This document shows, piece by piece, positions 1 through 9,338 of a stretch of 14,354 bases of DNA. A program made the translations under genes and the position numbers. Every line of letters starts with the position of its first letter. The stretch's first letter is position 1. The stretch is from Fusarium oxysporum f. sp. lycopersici 4287 (Eukaryota > Ascomycota > Sordariomycetes > Hypocreales > Nectriaceae): positions 1 to 14,354 of the forward strand of contig NW_017264872.1 of NCBI RefSeq assembly GCF_000149955.1, written 5' to 3'. The notes under the pieces were generated by a model. That model ran no database searches, was not told the DNA's origin, and saw nothing but the letters and a program-made list of their open reading frames with translations.

Positions 1-318
1 TCTACCGTCCATACTTTGCAACATAGCTTCACTTACCATGATATCTATGATGCTAGAATTCAAGCTCGAATCCCACTCTATCACCTCGTGGCCAGCAGCC
101 TCCAGCTTTGCCACCAGGTTTCTGAATACCCGCTCTACAGGTGGATGAACCTTTACCATGCCATCATCTAGCATTGATCCAATGACAAGTCGCCTTGTCA
201 CAAAGTTTTGGAAAAGATCCTCCCTCCAGGGAAGTGGCGGTAGCTGCGGGTCCATCGTCCACGGTTCAGCCTGAATCGCGAGCTTGGTCACGAGCTTAAG
301 AGAGTTCAAAGTCTTCGC
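1..318 (-). pseudogene. Amidase (acetamidase-like) fragment, N-terminal half missing
   Basis: The minus strand encodes about 95 residues in one frame that match the middle-to-C-terminal part of fungal general amidases/acetamidases, which hydrolyse amides to acid plus ammonia. Recognisable blocks are SLKLVTKLAI, AEPWTMDPQLPPLPWRED, LVIGSMLDDGMVKVHPPVER and KLEAAGHEVIEWD. A good splice donor (GTAAGT, positions 36-31) follows, so the next exon lies beyond the left edge. The amidase-signature core that carries the Ser-cisSer-Lys triad should lie upstream, at higher coordinates. That place is instead occupied by the 267-residue gene, in another frame. The open frame reaches back only to an ATG at 339, with stops before it. 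A functional enzyme is therefore unlikely, and I call it a truncated remnant. The part beyond the window is unseen. The family call is firm; the pseudogene status is inferred. Confidence 0.7.
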
Positions 319-1099
319 CGCCGCCCTGTCTAATTGCATCTATCATATCATCTACCGCCTTTGCTGCTTCATCTTTGCGGAAGGCATCTAGCCAACCATG
401 CTCTCGAAATAGCTGCCGGAGATATTGTTTATCAAGGTCCGTCGGAAAATAGTCGGTTTCGTCACAAACTTCTTCGAGACTGATAATACGGTCTGGCTCT
501 GGAACACCCCAGGTGTCGATCACAGGCCTATTCGGTAGTCCAATAAGCTCTAGCCTCTGGTACATGCCCTTCAATGAGTCGAAGTATTCTTGTATCACAC
601 GGTTGTCTTGGTAGACGCCGATCTGATCTTGGATGATCTCTCCATCTCTCGCGTTCAAGAGCAAATGACGGCTGCCGCTCCCAACGCCAACAGCGATGCA
701 AAAAACGTGTTTTGGATCAACTTCCCCTTCCAAGCCCCAATACTCATCATCGTTTTCATATAATTCAACAGCGCCCTCGAACTGCTCACGCGTGAAAGCG
801 GTATAGTCTAGTAAGGTTGATTCAACATGGATGTTAACCCTTGTTTGCCGATCGAAATATGGGAGATGTCGCAGGACTTCAATTGTGTGGTCGGCTTTGA
901 AATGAGCGCATGACTCTGGGGTCAAGTTTGGCCATCCATTAGGAGGGGGGACTTTCAAGTCGTTCTTGTCAAAATGTAGGGTAGTAAGAAAGTTGTAGAA
1001 ATCTAGGAATTGTTGCCCGATCTCCTTGGGATCACATGGTGGAGGCTCTTCGACGCTTTCGCAGTCAGACTCTGATGACTCGTTTGAGTTGGTAGACAT
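296..1099 (-). CDS. 267-residue acidic cytosolic protein, family not recognised (possibly SMI1/KNR4-SUKH-like)
   Basis: Uninterrupted single-exon frame of 267 residues with its own ATG and TAA. It has no signal peptide and no membrane segment, so a cytosolic location is expected. The first 25 residues are Ser/Glu/Asp/Pro-rich. A globular part follows, with GWPNLTP (about 55-61), HLPYFD (78-83), YWGLEG (120-125), and a hydrophobic strand then turn, HVFCIAVGVGSGSRHLLLNA (131-150), followed by RDGEI. That last pattern, a strand with Gly turns and then a DGEI-type turn, resembles SMI1/KNR4 (SUKH) domains, but the match is weak and I do not claim the family. It lies downstream of the chitinase on the same strand, 676 bp from its stop. 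Its last codons overlap amidase-derived DNA in another frame, so the present C-terminus may not be ancestral. The role is unknown; cytosolic immunity to the neighbouring nuclease is a hypothesis only. Confidence 0.75.
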   Translation of the reverse strand: MSTNSNESSESDCESVEEPPPCDPKEIGQQFLDFYNFLTTLHFDKNDLKVPPPNGWPNLTPESCAHFKADHTIEVLRHLPYFDRQTRVNIHVESTLLDYTAFTREQFEGAVELYENDDEYWGLEGEVDPKHVFCIAVGVGSGSRHLLLNARDGEIIQDQIGVYQDNRVIQEYFDSLKGMYQRLELIGLPNRPVIDTWGVPEPDRIISLEEVCDETDYFPTDLDKQYLRQLFREHGWLDAFRKDEAAKAVDDMIDAIRQGGGEDFELS

Positions 1100-1775
1100 T
1101 CTATATTTTTGATTGTGTATTTTAAAAAAGACGAGACATGAATTAGTTCAGGAACACCGTAGCCGGAGCGGATGAGGTATTTATCCTTTTTTACGAGGTT
1201 GCTGGACATCCTTGTTTGTTGTCCGCAATTGGAAATAGGAATGAATTTATGCCGCTCGGGAGGATACGCCTCATAGGGCCCACAACAATTGGAAATGGGC
1301 CGAATTGCATCCCTGTCCTGGACAAAGTACCACTCCAGCGATCCCTGGAAGTTTTCATTACATAAGGTAATTCAAGGTTGCACAAATGGAACGCTGGGAT
1401 AGGATAATGAAATAACGTGTGCAGATCAATTGACTGTTGTTTATATTGCGCAGTAGTGCTGAGTGAAAAACATTTATTGAACTTGATTGTTATTATTAAC
1501 TCCTTGCAGTTGAAGGACCTTTGAGGCCTTATATCTTCGACTGATTCATTCTAGGACTTGATTCCTAGAGTCTTAGATGACAGTCCTACGATTCGAGTTT
1601 TAGGACGTCAAACTTTAACTTTAATCTTGAACCTTTATCCTGAAGTTGAGGGGGGACCATCAACTCTTCCAACATTGACACTGAACACAAATACAAGTCC
1701 AACAAAGGAAACGAAAAGAGTGTATATACATATCAAATAGTCCATGGTAAATAGAAGCATCCCGAAGGCGTTTGT
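1100..1775. other. Intergenic: upstream of the 267-residue gene and 3' flank of the chitinase
   Basis: No supported gene. It holds the promoter of the 267-residue gene and the chitinase 3' untranslated region. Visible structure: an inverted repeat TCTAGGA/TCCTAGA at 1550-1569 with a 6-nt spacer, and an AT-rich stretch at 1460-1500. A minus-strand open frame of about 120 codons runs from 1371 into the start of the 267-residue gene in a different frame. It has no recognisable domain and I do not call it. Confidence 0.6.
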
Positions 1776-4700
1776 TCAATCACCATTTGAACCCTTCTTG
1801 TAAGGCTGCGTGTAGTCCCATTTCGGCAGATTCTTGTGCTTGTCATACCATTCATCAATCCTCAATAATGCAAACCCAGGATCATCCTTTGCGGCGTTTC
1901 GCGGCCAGCATCCATTGTCCCAGAGTCCATCGTCCTTGGGGATCCTGTGTCGGAACTTGAGGTCGAATTCAGGTCTTACGCCCACGTCGATGGACATTTC
2001 GGTTACCTCATGATTGTTTTTCGGATTGCTTGATGGCCCCTTCTTACCCTTGGTCACCTTGTCAGTCCAATCATTGAGAGGGAGGTGCTTGACGGCGTGC
2101 TTCATGCAAACTCCCCTCCAGTGTTTGGAGGCTCCTTGGTTGTCATTGAACGGAATCCACCGAATACGTTGACCACCTTTCTTCCCGCCGAGCGTGAACT
2201 CTGGTGCATTCTTGGCCAGAAAGTAGGCCGGAGGCCACTCGTCTCTATCGCACTGGTTCGGAAAGACGCGGTGCGATGGGTCTTTCCAACCGTCGCCCGC
2301 GTGCTCATCAGACCAAGCTACAACAGCTTTGCCATTAAACCGGTGGGATATAGTGGCGGCCTCCTGGGGGCAAGTGAGTGTTGACCACTTGGGGTTGACC
2401 GAGTTTGCGGAGCTGTAATGATAGCAAGCCTGGGAATTCTTAGGATCGCATGCTGTTGTCCAGAGTGTCGGTGTGGCATTTGGCTCGTAGGTCATGGTAG
2501 TGACAACCATATCGCTGATCTGGGTCTGGTCGTTCTTATCGCAACTCATGAGTCGAAGAGTATTCTTGGCCTGACCCAGATGGCGGCTCGACATCCTGGC
2601 TGGAACATTACACTTCTTCTTCTTGCCACCGTTGTTGTTACTGTTGCCCGCAGGAGGTTTGGCTGGTGCTTTTCCGCCGTTCTTACCAGCACCCTTGCCA
2701 TTGTGTCCACCGTTGTTCGGCCGAGGAGTAGAACGATCTGTGGGGTTGCCGTCGTCGCCCTTCTTACCACTGCCCTTCTTGATCTTCTTGGGCTCCTTAA
2801 AACTGGATCTTCCGGTAGGGACATTGCCCAGGATTTCGAAGATCTGCTTGAACTCGTCCGGCACAAGGTCGCTCCCACCGCAGGGGCTCAGCCACCACTG
2901 CCATGCGCCTTCTGGGTTCTCATCCTTGGGGTAAATATAGTTCACGGTCTCTGCAGCAGTGAGAGCCATGTCTGTTTCAGATGTTAGTTCCGATCACGGA
3001 TATGATGCGATTTGTTCATGCAAATCAACAGACTCAGGAAATGACATACCAGCACCGGCGCTCAGGGCTCTCCCCGGTGCAAAGAGCGAAAGTCCAACAT
3101 CCAGTATCAACTTCAAGGAAGACATGAGAAGGAAGCATCCGATCTGCAAAAAGTTAGTCTTGCCTCAGAGTATAAACTCAGAAGAAAAGAGCGCCACCGC
3201 AAATGACGCACCTGGGCAATAATGGGCAGCGCATCGATGACAAATTCGGCGAGTTCGTTCACCAGCCAATTGTCACAACTACACTCTCCTGCAGCAATCT
3301 CCAAGTCACTTCCAGGAACCTTTTTCCATGGAATAGGCTTGTTAATAGGAGACCATACAATGCAGCCATAGTTTGTAAGTCTGTCCTCCTCTTTGGCTAC
3401 CTCCATGGCAGGCTTGCAATAGGCCTTACAAGTATCCATGCTACCTGGAGGTCCCCGATCGCCTTTATAGTTGAAGCAGGTAGCCTTGTGACCCTCCCTG
3501 ATCTCTCCCGTATCAATATACCGAGGGTCGCCAACCATAGGACCGGTATACTCTGCGTCGTTGTTGTCGTCGTCATCCTCTTCGTTATCGCCGTTGTACC
3601 CGACTGCTGCTCTCGTGCATACATCTTCAGGGCAGTATCCATACTTGCAAGCAAATTTGCAAAGTCGATTCATGTCCACGCTCACCAAGTCGTGAGACAT
3701 GAATTCCCCTTCAGTAGTCTTGGTTGGCAACTTCTTGACCGGGCCTTTTTTGTAGCAAGTACATAAAGACTCTGGGCAGAAGCCGTAGTTGCAGGAGAAG
3801 AAGCAGAGGTCGGCCGAGTCGATAGTGTTGTCATTGCCTGCGATACATGCATCACCGGAATCGGGTCGGTCAGGAGAAGCGTTGAAGTCATCCGTGGTGA
3901 ACTCCTGTAGGTCAACTGCCCAATCAATACTACCAGCAAAGTTCAGGTTCTTCCATACGTCTCGTCGGGAATCCTTTGTTTTTGGCGTCATGTAACTGAC
4001 GTAGTCGCCTAGCCCTGTCAGCGGCCTCTTGACAGCACAACAAATAAGAGAGACTGACCTTTATAGAGCATGACATCTGACTGAGAGCTCTTGTCATAGA
4101 ATGTTTCAGCGCCAGATTTGGCATTGATGATCTCCATGATCTCAGCGTATGCAAGATAACCTCCTGTCTTTGTGCATCTGCCTGGAGCAGCGTCCGAATC
4201 AGTCCTGCTGCCAGTAAACTCGCACATAGGCCCCCAGCACCCGTCTTTGGCCATGTGGAATGATCTTCCGTAGCTCGACTCGCCAACAAAGATTTTCCTG
4301 TTAGGGACGCCAGCCTTCGTAACTGGATAGAGGATTTAGCAAACATAATTCCATCGTTGGAAGGGTAATAAGTAACTTACTCATGGAAAGCGCATTCTTG
4401 GTTTCGGTCATGTTGACTAAAAACAGCAGTTAGATCACACAAACAGGAAACATCATACTATCCCCCCGGCGATAAACTCACCATGACTTCGGATGCATTT
4501 TCCAGATTCACACATGTCATATGCATTAGCATTTCCATAATCCCACTGCCCGTGCAGATCATACGTCATGTATACAATGTAGTCAATGACTTCGGCGATT
4601 TTGTCAATCGGAAAAGCCTTCAAATACCAGTACGAGGCTGGAGCGGCAATTGAGACAGTCTTTCCAGCTGGCATCTTGTCTTTCAAGACAGTAAGAAATC

Positions 4701-6848
4701 TCAAGTAGTTGAGACCATCAGTCTTCTGCCCGATGACTTTGCCGCCAACTTCAATGTCTGGGGCCTGTCGCAATTGTTAGCTTGTTAAAGGTCGCAGTGC
4801 AGGATACTTACGCCAGGGTATTCCCAGTCGATATCAACACCATCAATACCCTCATCCTTGGCAAACTGGGCAAGATTCGTAGCGAACTTCTCCCGGTTTG
4901 TGATGATGGCTTCGCGAATAATGTTGTACTTGCCCGGCTCAGTAGAGTCTGCCCAGCCACCAAGCGACACGATCCTCTTCGCCTTGAGCTTCTTGAATGC
5001 ATTCCACTGGCTTTTGCCCTCACCTATGTAGGGCCTCCAGCTGAGTGGATCGATTGAGAGAAAAGCCCAGTGAATATGCGTATAGGAGCCATCGGTATTG
5101 GCATTCTTGGCCTTGAGCCAGAGGCAATCCCGATTCATCCCATATGCTTCATAGTAGCCGACCCTGCCGTATTGGCTTGGTGCGCCGCCATTGAGCTTGA
5201 TTTCGTTATTGCAGTTGGAGACGCAGGTGTTTTGAACATCTGGATTCTTCGAACCAGGTCCACCATCCTTGGGGGTATTGATCTTGCAATGATCAGGGAA
5301 GACGCCGCAGAATCCCCAGTTGCTACAGCAGGCCTTCAGAGGGCAAGGGTTGAGATCGGCCAGAGAGACACTGTCGTCCTTTGGTGGCTTCGTCCCCGGA
5401 ACTAGAGGTCCGCACTCGGCCCCCTTCTGCGGTGGAGGCATGGGTGGTAGGCCTGGGCCAACGCACATGTTATAGCCGAGGACCAGGTTCTTACACTCGG
5501 TCCAGGCCCACGTCCGGCCCTTGTTCCACTTCTCTAAGTCCTTCACAGTGACACCGAACAATTTGGACAGTGAGTCGCACGTGTCACCGTTATGGATCAG
5601 ATGAGTGGCGCAGGTGCCGTCAGCGTTGGGCTTTGGAGTCTCAGGCTTGGGTAGATCGCCAGCTGAGCAGCAGACAGCATCTCCCTCCCTGAGAGTTGAA
5701 CAAAGATTGCTCTTTGTATTGTACTTGACAAAGTCGGCGCCTCGGATTCCACATCTCACAGAGAGGGTAGTGCAGGTGTCGCCAGAGCCGACCCTTATGC
5801 TTTTGCAGACAGCTCGTTTCTCCAATTTCTGCCTGCTTCCAAGGCCCATCCATCGCGAAAATTGGCCTCGTTGATGCAAGCTGGATGTTGAGGTCGGAGA
5901 CGGAGTGGGAGTGGAGGGCGATCCCACGTCTGATAGAGAGGCGTCGCTGTCAAAGCCGTAGACCTGAACTCCAGGAAGAAATCCGGTGTTCTTCATCTGA
6001 CTATTGACAACACAACTGCCCTTGCTCCATGCCAGCGCTGACTTCTGGACGGCAGCCAAGTCGCCTGACATGTCGACGGAGATACCAAACGTGTGTTCAC
6101 GACGAGTCTTAGTTTCACAGAGCTCGGCGGTAACTTGATCAGAACCTGGTCTGAACTTTTGTAGGGAGCTAGCAACAGCCTTCAATCCTGACTGAGTAGT
6201 GGGCTTTCCAAGACCTGAGCCAATGTACACCCCGACAACTGACTTGTTGTGATAAGCAAAGAGAAAGTTCTCATCACAGTTGTCTTTGCTCTTGAAGAAC
6301 CCAATCATGGATTTCAACAGAGTGACCGTACGACGGTGATCCGCTTCAGTGCTGTTGCCGCCGCCACTGTAGCCTACTCTGAACTTGGAGCTGGTAGGCT
6401 CGCCGTCAATCATACAAGCAGGAGCAAGCTTCAGGCTGCCACCGTTCAAGAGCTCGTCGTCCTTCTTGGGGTTTCTGACTTGTGCCTTGTCAGGAGCTAC
6501 AAGAACAGAAGGATGAGAGCCCAAGGTGCAAGTACGGATAAGTACAGTGGAAGAGGGATCATCAAGAGGCTGGGAGATGGGAAGCTGGAGGAGCATAGGC
6601 TCCTCGCAACGGCTCAGACGTTGGACAGAGAAGTAGGGTATCCAGCTGTGGGGGTTTGCAAGATCTTGACAAGGCAACGGACAGTCATGTTGGTCGGGTT
6701 GATAGGTGTTGATATCGCCAATTGGCGATGGGTCATCTTCTCCCGCTGGATCGACGGCTTGGGTACCATTGAGGTTGATAGCAGCAGAGACAAACCCTAC
6801 CCCAAAGAGGAGTGAGATCATTGGACTTTTCATCTTTGGCCACACCAT
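1776..6848 (-). CDS. Killer-toxin-like secreted chitinase (GH18 subgroup C) with LysM, CBM18 and C-terminal NucA/NucB-like region
   Basis: Spliced gene of seven exons: 6848-4812, 4764-4482, 4416-4381, 4322-4059, 4008-3212, 3143-3050 and 2971-1776. All junctions are GT-AG and keep frame, giving about 1568 residues, typical of subgroup C. The secretion signal starts at Met1 or Met6. Order: N-terminal region (to 340), Lys-Arg site (344-345), LysM1 (346-394), LysM2 (412-463), CBM18 (479-522), GH18 (about 558-910), two Cys repeats (942-1004), acidic stretch (1014-1024), hydrophobic segment (1127-1163), Gly/Lys/Asn linker (1228-1290), NucA/NucB-like region (1291-1471) and a basic tail. The GH18 motif DGVDIDWE is intact, with acid Glu676, and MTYDLHGQWD follows near 745-754, so chitin hydrolysis is expected. 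The architecture parallels the zymocin alpha/beta precursor of Kluyveromyces lactis. The intron at 4009-4058 could instead end at 4015. A role against competing fungi or in the wall is inferred. Confidence 0.9.
2070..2612 (-). other. NucA/NucB-type DNase-like region at the C-terminus of the chitinase
   Basis: Residues about 1291-1471 contain CDRDEWPPA (codons at 2252-2226) and, about 30 residues later, an Asn-Gln-Gly motif in WIPFNDNQGA. This pair resembles the conserved Cys-Asp/Glu-Tyr-Pro and NxxQG signatures of the NucA/NucB deoxyribonuclease family. Upstream are paired Cys motifs (ACYHYSSA, LTCPQEA). A linker rich in Gly, Lys, Asn and Pro precedes it, as expected for a separable effector domain. 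Nuclease activity is inferred from motifs. An alternative is a non-catalytic conserved C-terminal domain of this chitinase group. Confidence 0.6.
3050..3244 (-). other. Hydrophobic segment between the GH18 and nuclease parts
   Basis: Residues about 1127-1163 form a largely uncharged helix-prone stretch that spans the 3144-3211 intron (EFVIDALPIIAQ, then MSSLKLILDVGLSLF in the next exon). It is long enough to insert in or cross a membrane and is the only such segment after the signal peptide. A part in moving the C-terminal domain across a target membrane is a hypothesis. Confidence 0.55.
3899..5177 (-). other. GH18 catalytic domain of the chitinase (five exons)
   Basis: Domain from about residue 558 (YGRVGYYEAYG) to about 910 (GSIDWAVDLQEF). 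It contains the strand motif RIVSLGGWADS, the catalytic DGVDIDWE (669-676), MTYDLHGQWD (745-754), SYGRSF, and the C-terminal GSIDWAVD with the conserved Trp. All standard catalytic residues are present and no stop or frame break is seen across four introns. Confidence 0.93.
5283..5414 (-). other. CBM18 (hevein-type) chitin-binding module of the chitinase
   Basis: Residues 479-522 hold the hevein pattern CPLKACCSNWGFCG followed by a further Cys (521). The aromatic residues Trp511 and Phe513 flank the sugar-binding site. It lies between LysM2 and the GH18 domain, the usual order in subgroup C chitinases. Confidence 0.88.
5460..5813 (-). other. Two LysM (CBM50) modules of the chitinase
   Basis: LysM1 (residues 346-394) begins CKSIRVGSGDTCTTLS; LysM2 (412-463) begins CATHLIHNGDTCDSLS and continues with FGVTVKDLEKWNK. 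Both have the GDTC turn and the x-WN or KYN helix end typical of fungal LysM, which bind chitin oligomers. A Pro-rich spacer follows LysM2. Confidence 0.88.
5814..5819 (-). other. Kex2-type Lys-Arg processing site in the chitinase
   Basis: The codons for Lys344-Arg345 lie in the context KLEKR-AVC, directly before the first LysM. The preceding 30 residues are a Ser/Thr/Pro-rich spacer. Leu-Glu-Lys-Arg is a classic Kex2 context. Cleavage would separate a roughly 320-residue N-terminal region from the LysM-CBM18-GH18-nuclease body. This is inferred from the motif alone. Confidence 0.6.
6779..6833 (-). other. Signal peptide of the chitinase; start choice
   Basis: Two in-frame ATGs stand at 6848 and 6833. 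The second gives a compact leader: Met-Lys, a hydrophobic core (MISLLFGVGFV), then SAA as a plausible signal-peptidase site. The first ATG adds five residues (MVWPK), which does not destroy the leader. The second has A at -3 and the first has G, so either could serve. Confidence 0.7.
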
Positions 6849-8091
6849 GACATGTCAGTGATGAATAGAATAAATTGAAGAAGATAAAGACAAGTAATGA
6901 GATCTTGGAAAGATAAAGAATGACTTAATTGTCCGTTAGGACGTTTGTAATGAGTGTTAACGAGTGGTGATAATGAAAGTCAGCGAAGGGAGTGATCATC
7001 AAGCAATGTGAAACTAGCTATCCTAAGTATAAGAATCAACGACCGGCTCATAAGCAGTGGCCGTGGGTTGTAGATTAGTCATGACTGTTTCGTCGACAGT
7101 CACTGCCAACGACATTCAGCACCCCAGCCCAAACGTGACGGCAAATAATGACCCTTGCATGGCGAGGTTGAAAAGAGCAGGGATGCAGGGCAGATGGTCC
7201 GTGAAAAAAACATCGGACGGATAAAGAGACTAAGAGTTGCTAGGGTCCCTGCTGCGACAGAGTCCCTGAGCAAATTGCCGACTGATACGGAAGATTAACG
7301 GTCTCGACTGAAACATACTTGGTGAGTCTCGATAAAGTTTCCGTTTCTGGATATCTTTGGTTACATTCCGTGTCTTGAAGTGTTGGTTTGAATGTATGAC
7401 TAATAGTGGACTGATAGGAGCCAGGGGCAACCAACAGAACACTTATGGGTTTAGATGGCCCTAACAGTCTCATTCTGGACACGAATGGAACAGATCTTTA
7501 GTTACTGCATTTGGCAAAATGAGTTGCGTATCTAAGGAGTGTTCTACGCGGGATGAACTCGACCAAAGCGAAGGCATAAAAGGCTCCTACAATCTGGCGC
7601 AATGATTGCAGATGATGTAACTGAAAGGACGATTTCTGCAATTTAATGCCACTATTTTTGTCTTCCTTCCTCTCTATGGCGCCCATCTTTCGCTGAGGCC
7701 ATCACGTGCATCAGGCGTTTTCATTATCTTCGAATCCTCGCAAGCTTGGGCTGAAGATGGCAAAATACCCATGATAGACCATTTTTCTCCTCCGGCTGTC
7801 ACCCCACCATACATTCAAAAGGGCATTACCGATAAATGCCAAGAGTGCTCTTTGACTGTTGGTTCACCCCTGTTCAAGTTTTACTCCACCATTCCTGTTA
7901 TCCCTGGGCGCTTTTGTTAATAATCTCGGCCGTTTCCAATCTGGCTGGTGCTCTTTGACCGACGACATCCATCACCCGCTGCTTGAAAACTTCGCAGCGA
8001 CTGTTATCTCGAGTCACCTCGTCCATCTCGTACAAGGCTCTCCATTCAGAGCTTCAATCGCAACTCTTTTGTTTCAAGGCACTCTATCAAT
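6849..8091. other. Divergent intergenic region between the chitinase and the secreted six-cysteine protein gene
   Basis: About 1.24 kb holding both promoters. On the chitinase side (6849-6930) the coding-sense strand is pyrimidine-rich with CTTTATCT-type (GATA) words. No gene, tRNA or repeat array was recognised. Short open frames near 7230-7686 on the minus strand have no signal peptide, domain or intron support. Confidence 0.6.
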
Positions 8092-8799
8092 ATGAAAAAG
8101 TCTTTTGTCATCACCTTGCCGCTTTTACAGGCTCTGCCGGCCTGGGGCTTGATTTACGACACAATCTTGCCTTCAGCGAAACCCACTATCACCGAAGACT
8201 TCCGGAATTGTCTCATCATGGACGATCCTCAATCCTTCTTCGAGCCACCAGAGCCAACGGGTGCTTTTTCCACTGCTCTTTTCTCATACTTCAAAGACTT
8301 GAACAAGGACTGCCCATTCACCGACTTGGATGTTTTTGGTGTCCCTACATGTCCTTACCCAGAGCTCTCAGAGATCTGCTCCTTCACTGATGTCGCGCCA
8401 AAGACGCATCTACCTGCGTGGTCGTCCCATGGAAGCGCCGCTTCGTCCTGGTGGAAAGAGCACAGCTCATCCATGGTCGAGTTTGCTGATTACTGCCCCA
8501 ACCGCTGGTTCGACACAATGGGAAGTGTTGCATACGGCGGACTTCTTCTTAATAACACGATTTCATTTGCTGCGTGTCGTGATCGGGACATCCTGGGTGA
8601 TGCTCTTCGCGCACCCAAGGCCACCCAGGCGTCAACTACCGCAGATCAGCAAGCTACTACTTTGACCACTACCCAGGTTGATGCGGAAGAGACGACAAAG
8701 AAAACTGCAAATGGTGTCGTGGGAAGAGCTGAGAACACCGCGCTTTGGAAAGTTGCGGCAACGGGATTAGCTGCTACAGCTGTTAACTCGGTTCTGTGA
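8092..8799 (+). CDS. Small secreted, probably GPI-anchored six-cysteine protein
   Basis: Single-exon frame of 235 residues. The N-terminus (MKKSFVITLPLLQALPAWG) is a signal peptide. The mature part has six Cys (40, 74, 87, 96, 135, 162), a SSWWKEH segment (118-124), an ADYCPNRW motif and a LLLNNTIS site that could be N-glycosylated. A Ser/Thr-rich stalk (175-205) precedes a hydrophobic tail (216-235) ending VNSVL, the form of a GPI-anchor signal. The arrangement of the CP/CPYP, Ser-rich WW and CP..W blocks recalls fungal proteins annotated as infection-structure-specific or DUF7735, a tentative match. It is probably wall- or membrane-anchored. The start has a good context (TCAATATGA) after a pyrimidine-rich leader. 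It lies between the chitinase and the LysM gene. Confidence 0.8.
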   Translation: MKKSFVITLPLLQALPAWGLIYDTILPSAKPTITEDFRNCLIMDDPQSFFEPPEPTGAFSTALFSYFKDLNKDCPFTDLDVFGVPTCPYPELSEICSFTDVAPKTHLPAWSSHGSAASSWWKEHSSSMVEFADYCPNRWFDTMGSVAYGGLLLNNTISFAACRDRDILGDALRAPKATQASTTADQQATTLTTTQVDAEETTKKTANGVVGRAENTALWKVAATGLAATAVNSVL

Positions 8800-9192
8800 T
8801 TATCATGGTCATGGAGGCTTGGAGGATAGTTGCTTGGTGGAATCAGCAGTAAGCTGTTTTGAATTCGAAATGGTATCTAGTTGATTGATTCTTATTGGGT
8901 TGATGAAAGTAATATAGTTACATCAAAGAACATCGCTTTCCTATATATTTAAGTGCTATTATAACTATAAGTAAAGTTAGCATTATATATTCTCAAAATA
9001 ATATCTTAAAATATATACTTAGTTAAGAATATATTTTCGGATTAATTTTAATCTCTGATGTTATCTTTAATCACTCCTGTTCAACTAACTATACAACTTA
9101 ACCTTCAATAATAGTGTTAATTACAACTTTCATCTACCTTTTTTCGTTTCCAATTCCACTCAACTGGCAACAGGAAGCATTAAGATTGTAGC

Positions 9193-9338
9193 CTGTCACA
9201 ACTGGTATATACAACACTTCATTGTGACAGTGCGACTCCACTCTCCAGTGGTCTGAAATCTCTTCCAGTGTCTCATTCCTGTCACGTAATCGTATTCTTT
9301 CATCACATGCAGTTTGTATAGGCAATCTATTACGCGAC
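9193..9338. repeat. Cluster of inverted repeats
   Basis: Three separate inverted repeats: CTGTCACAA/TTGTGACAG (9193-9201, 9222-9230), CCACT/AGTGG (9238-9242, 9247-9251) and GTCACGTAAT/ATTACGCGAC (9281-9290, 9329-9338, one mismatch). They could be protein-binding palindromes or the remains of a small transposable element. Confidence 0.5.

Noticed and set aside
1003..1371. Open minus-strand frame of about 120 codons overlapping the start of the 267-residue gene
   Set aside because: No domain, signal peptide or intron support; it overlaps the better-supported gene in another frame.
1191..1385. Minus-strand words like IVVGPM that resemble the amidase motif preceding the fragment at 1-318, hinting at an amidase split by the 267-residue gene
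   Set aside because: No other amidase block is found upstream in any frame, so the short match is most likely chance.
2418..2987. Plus-strand open frame of 189 codons opposite the chitinase's last exons
   Set aside because: It is antisense to a strongly supported coding exon and is low-complexity hydrophobic, a shadow frame.
6249..6815. Plus-strand open frame of 188 codons opposite the first chitinase exon
   Set aside because: Shadow of the chitinase coding strand with no recognisable feature.
7727..7738. TTCGAATCC-like tRNA T-loop word
   Set aside because: No acceptor, D or anticodon arms could be paired around it.
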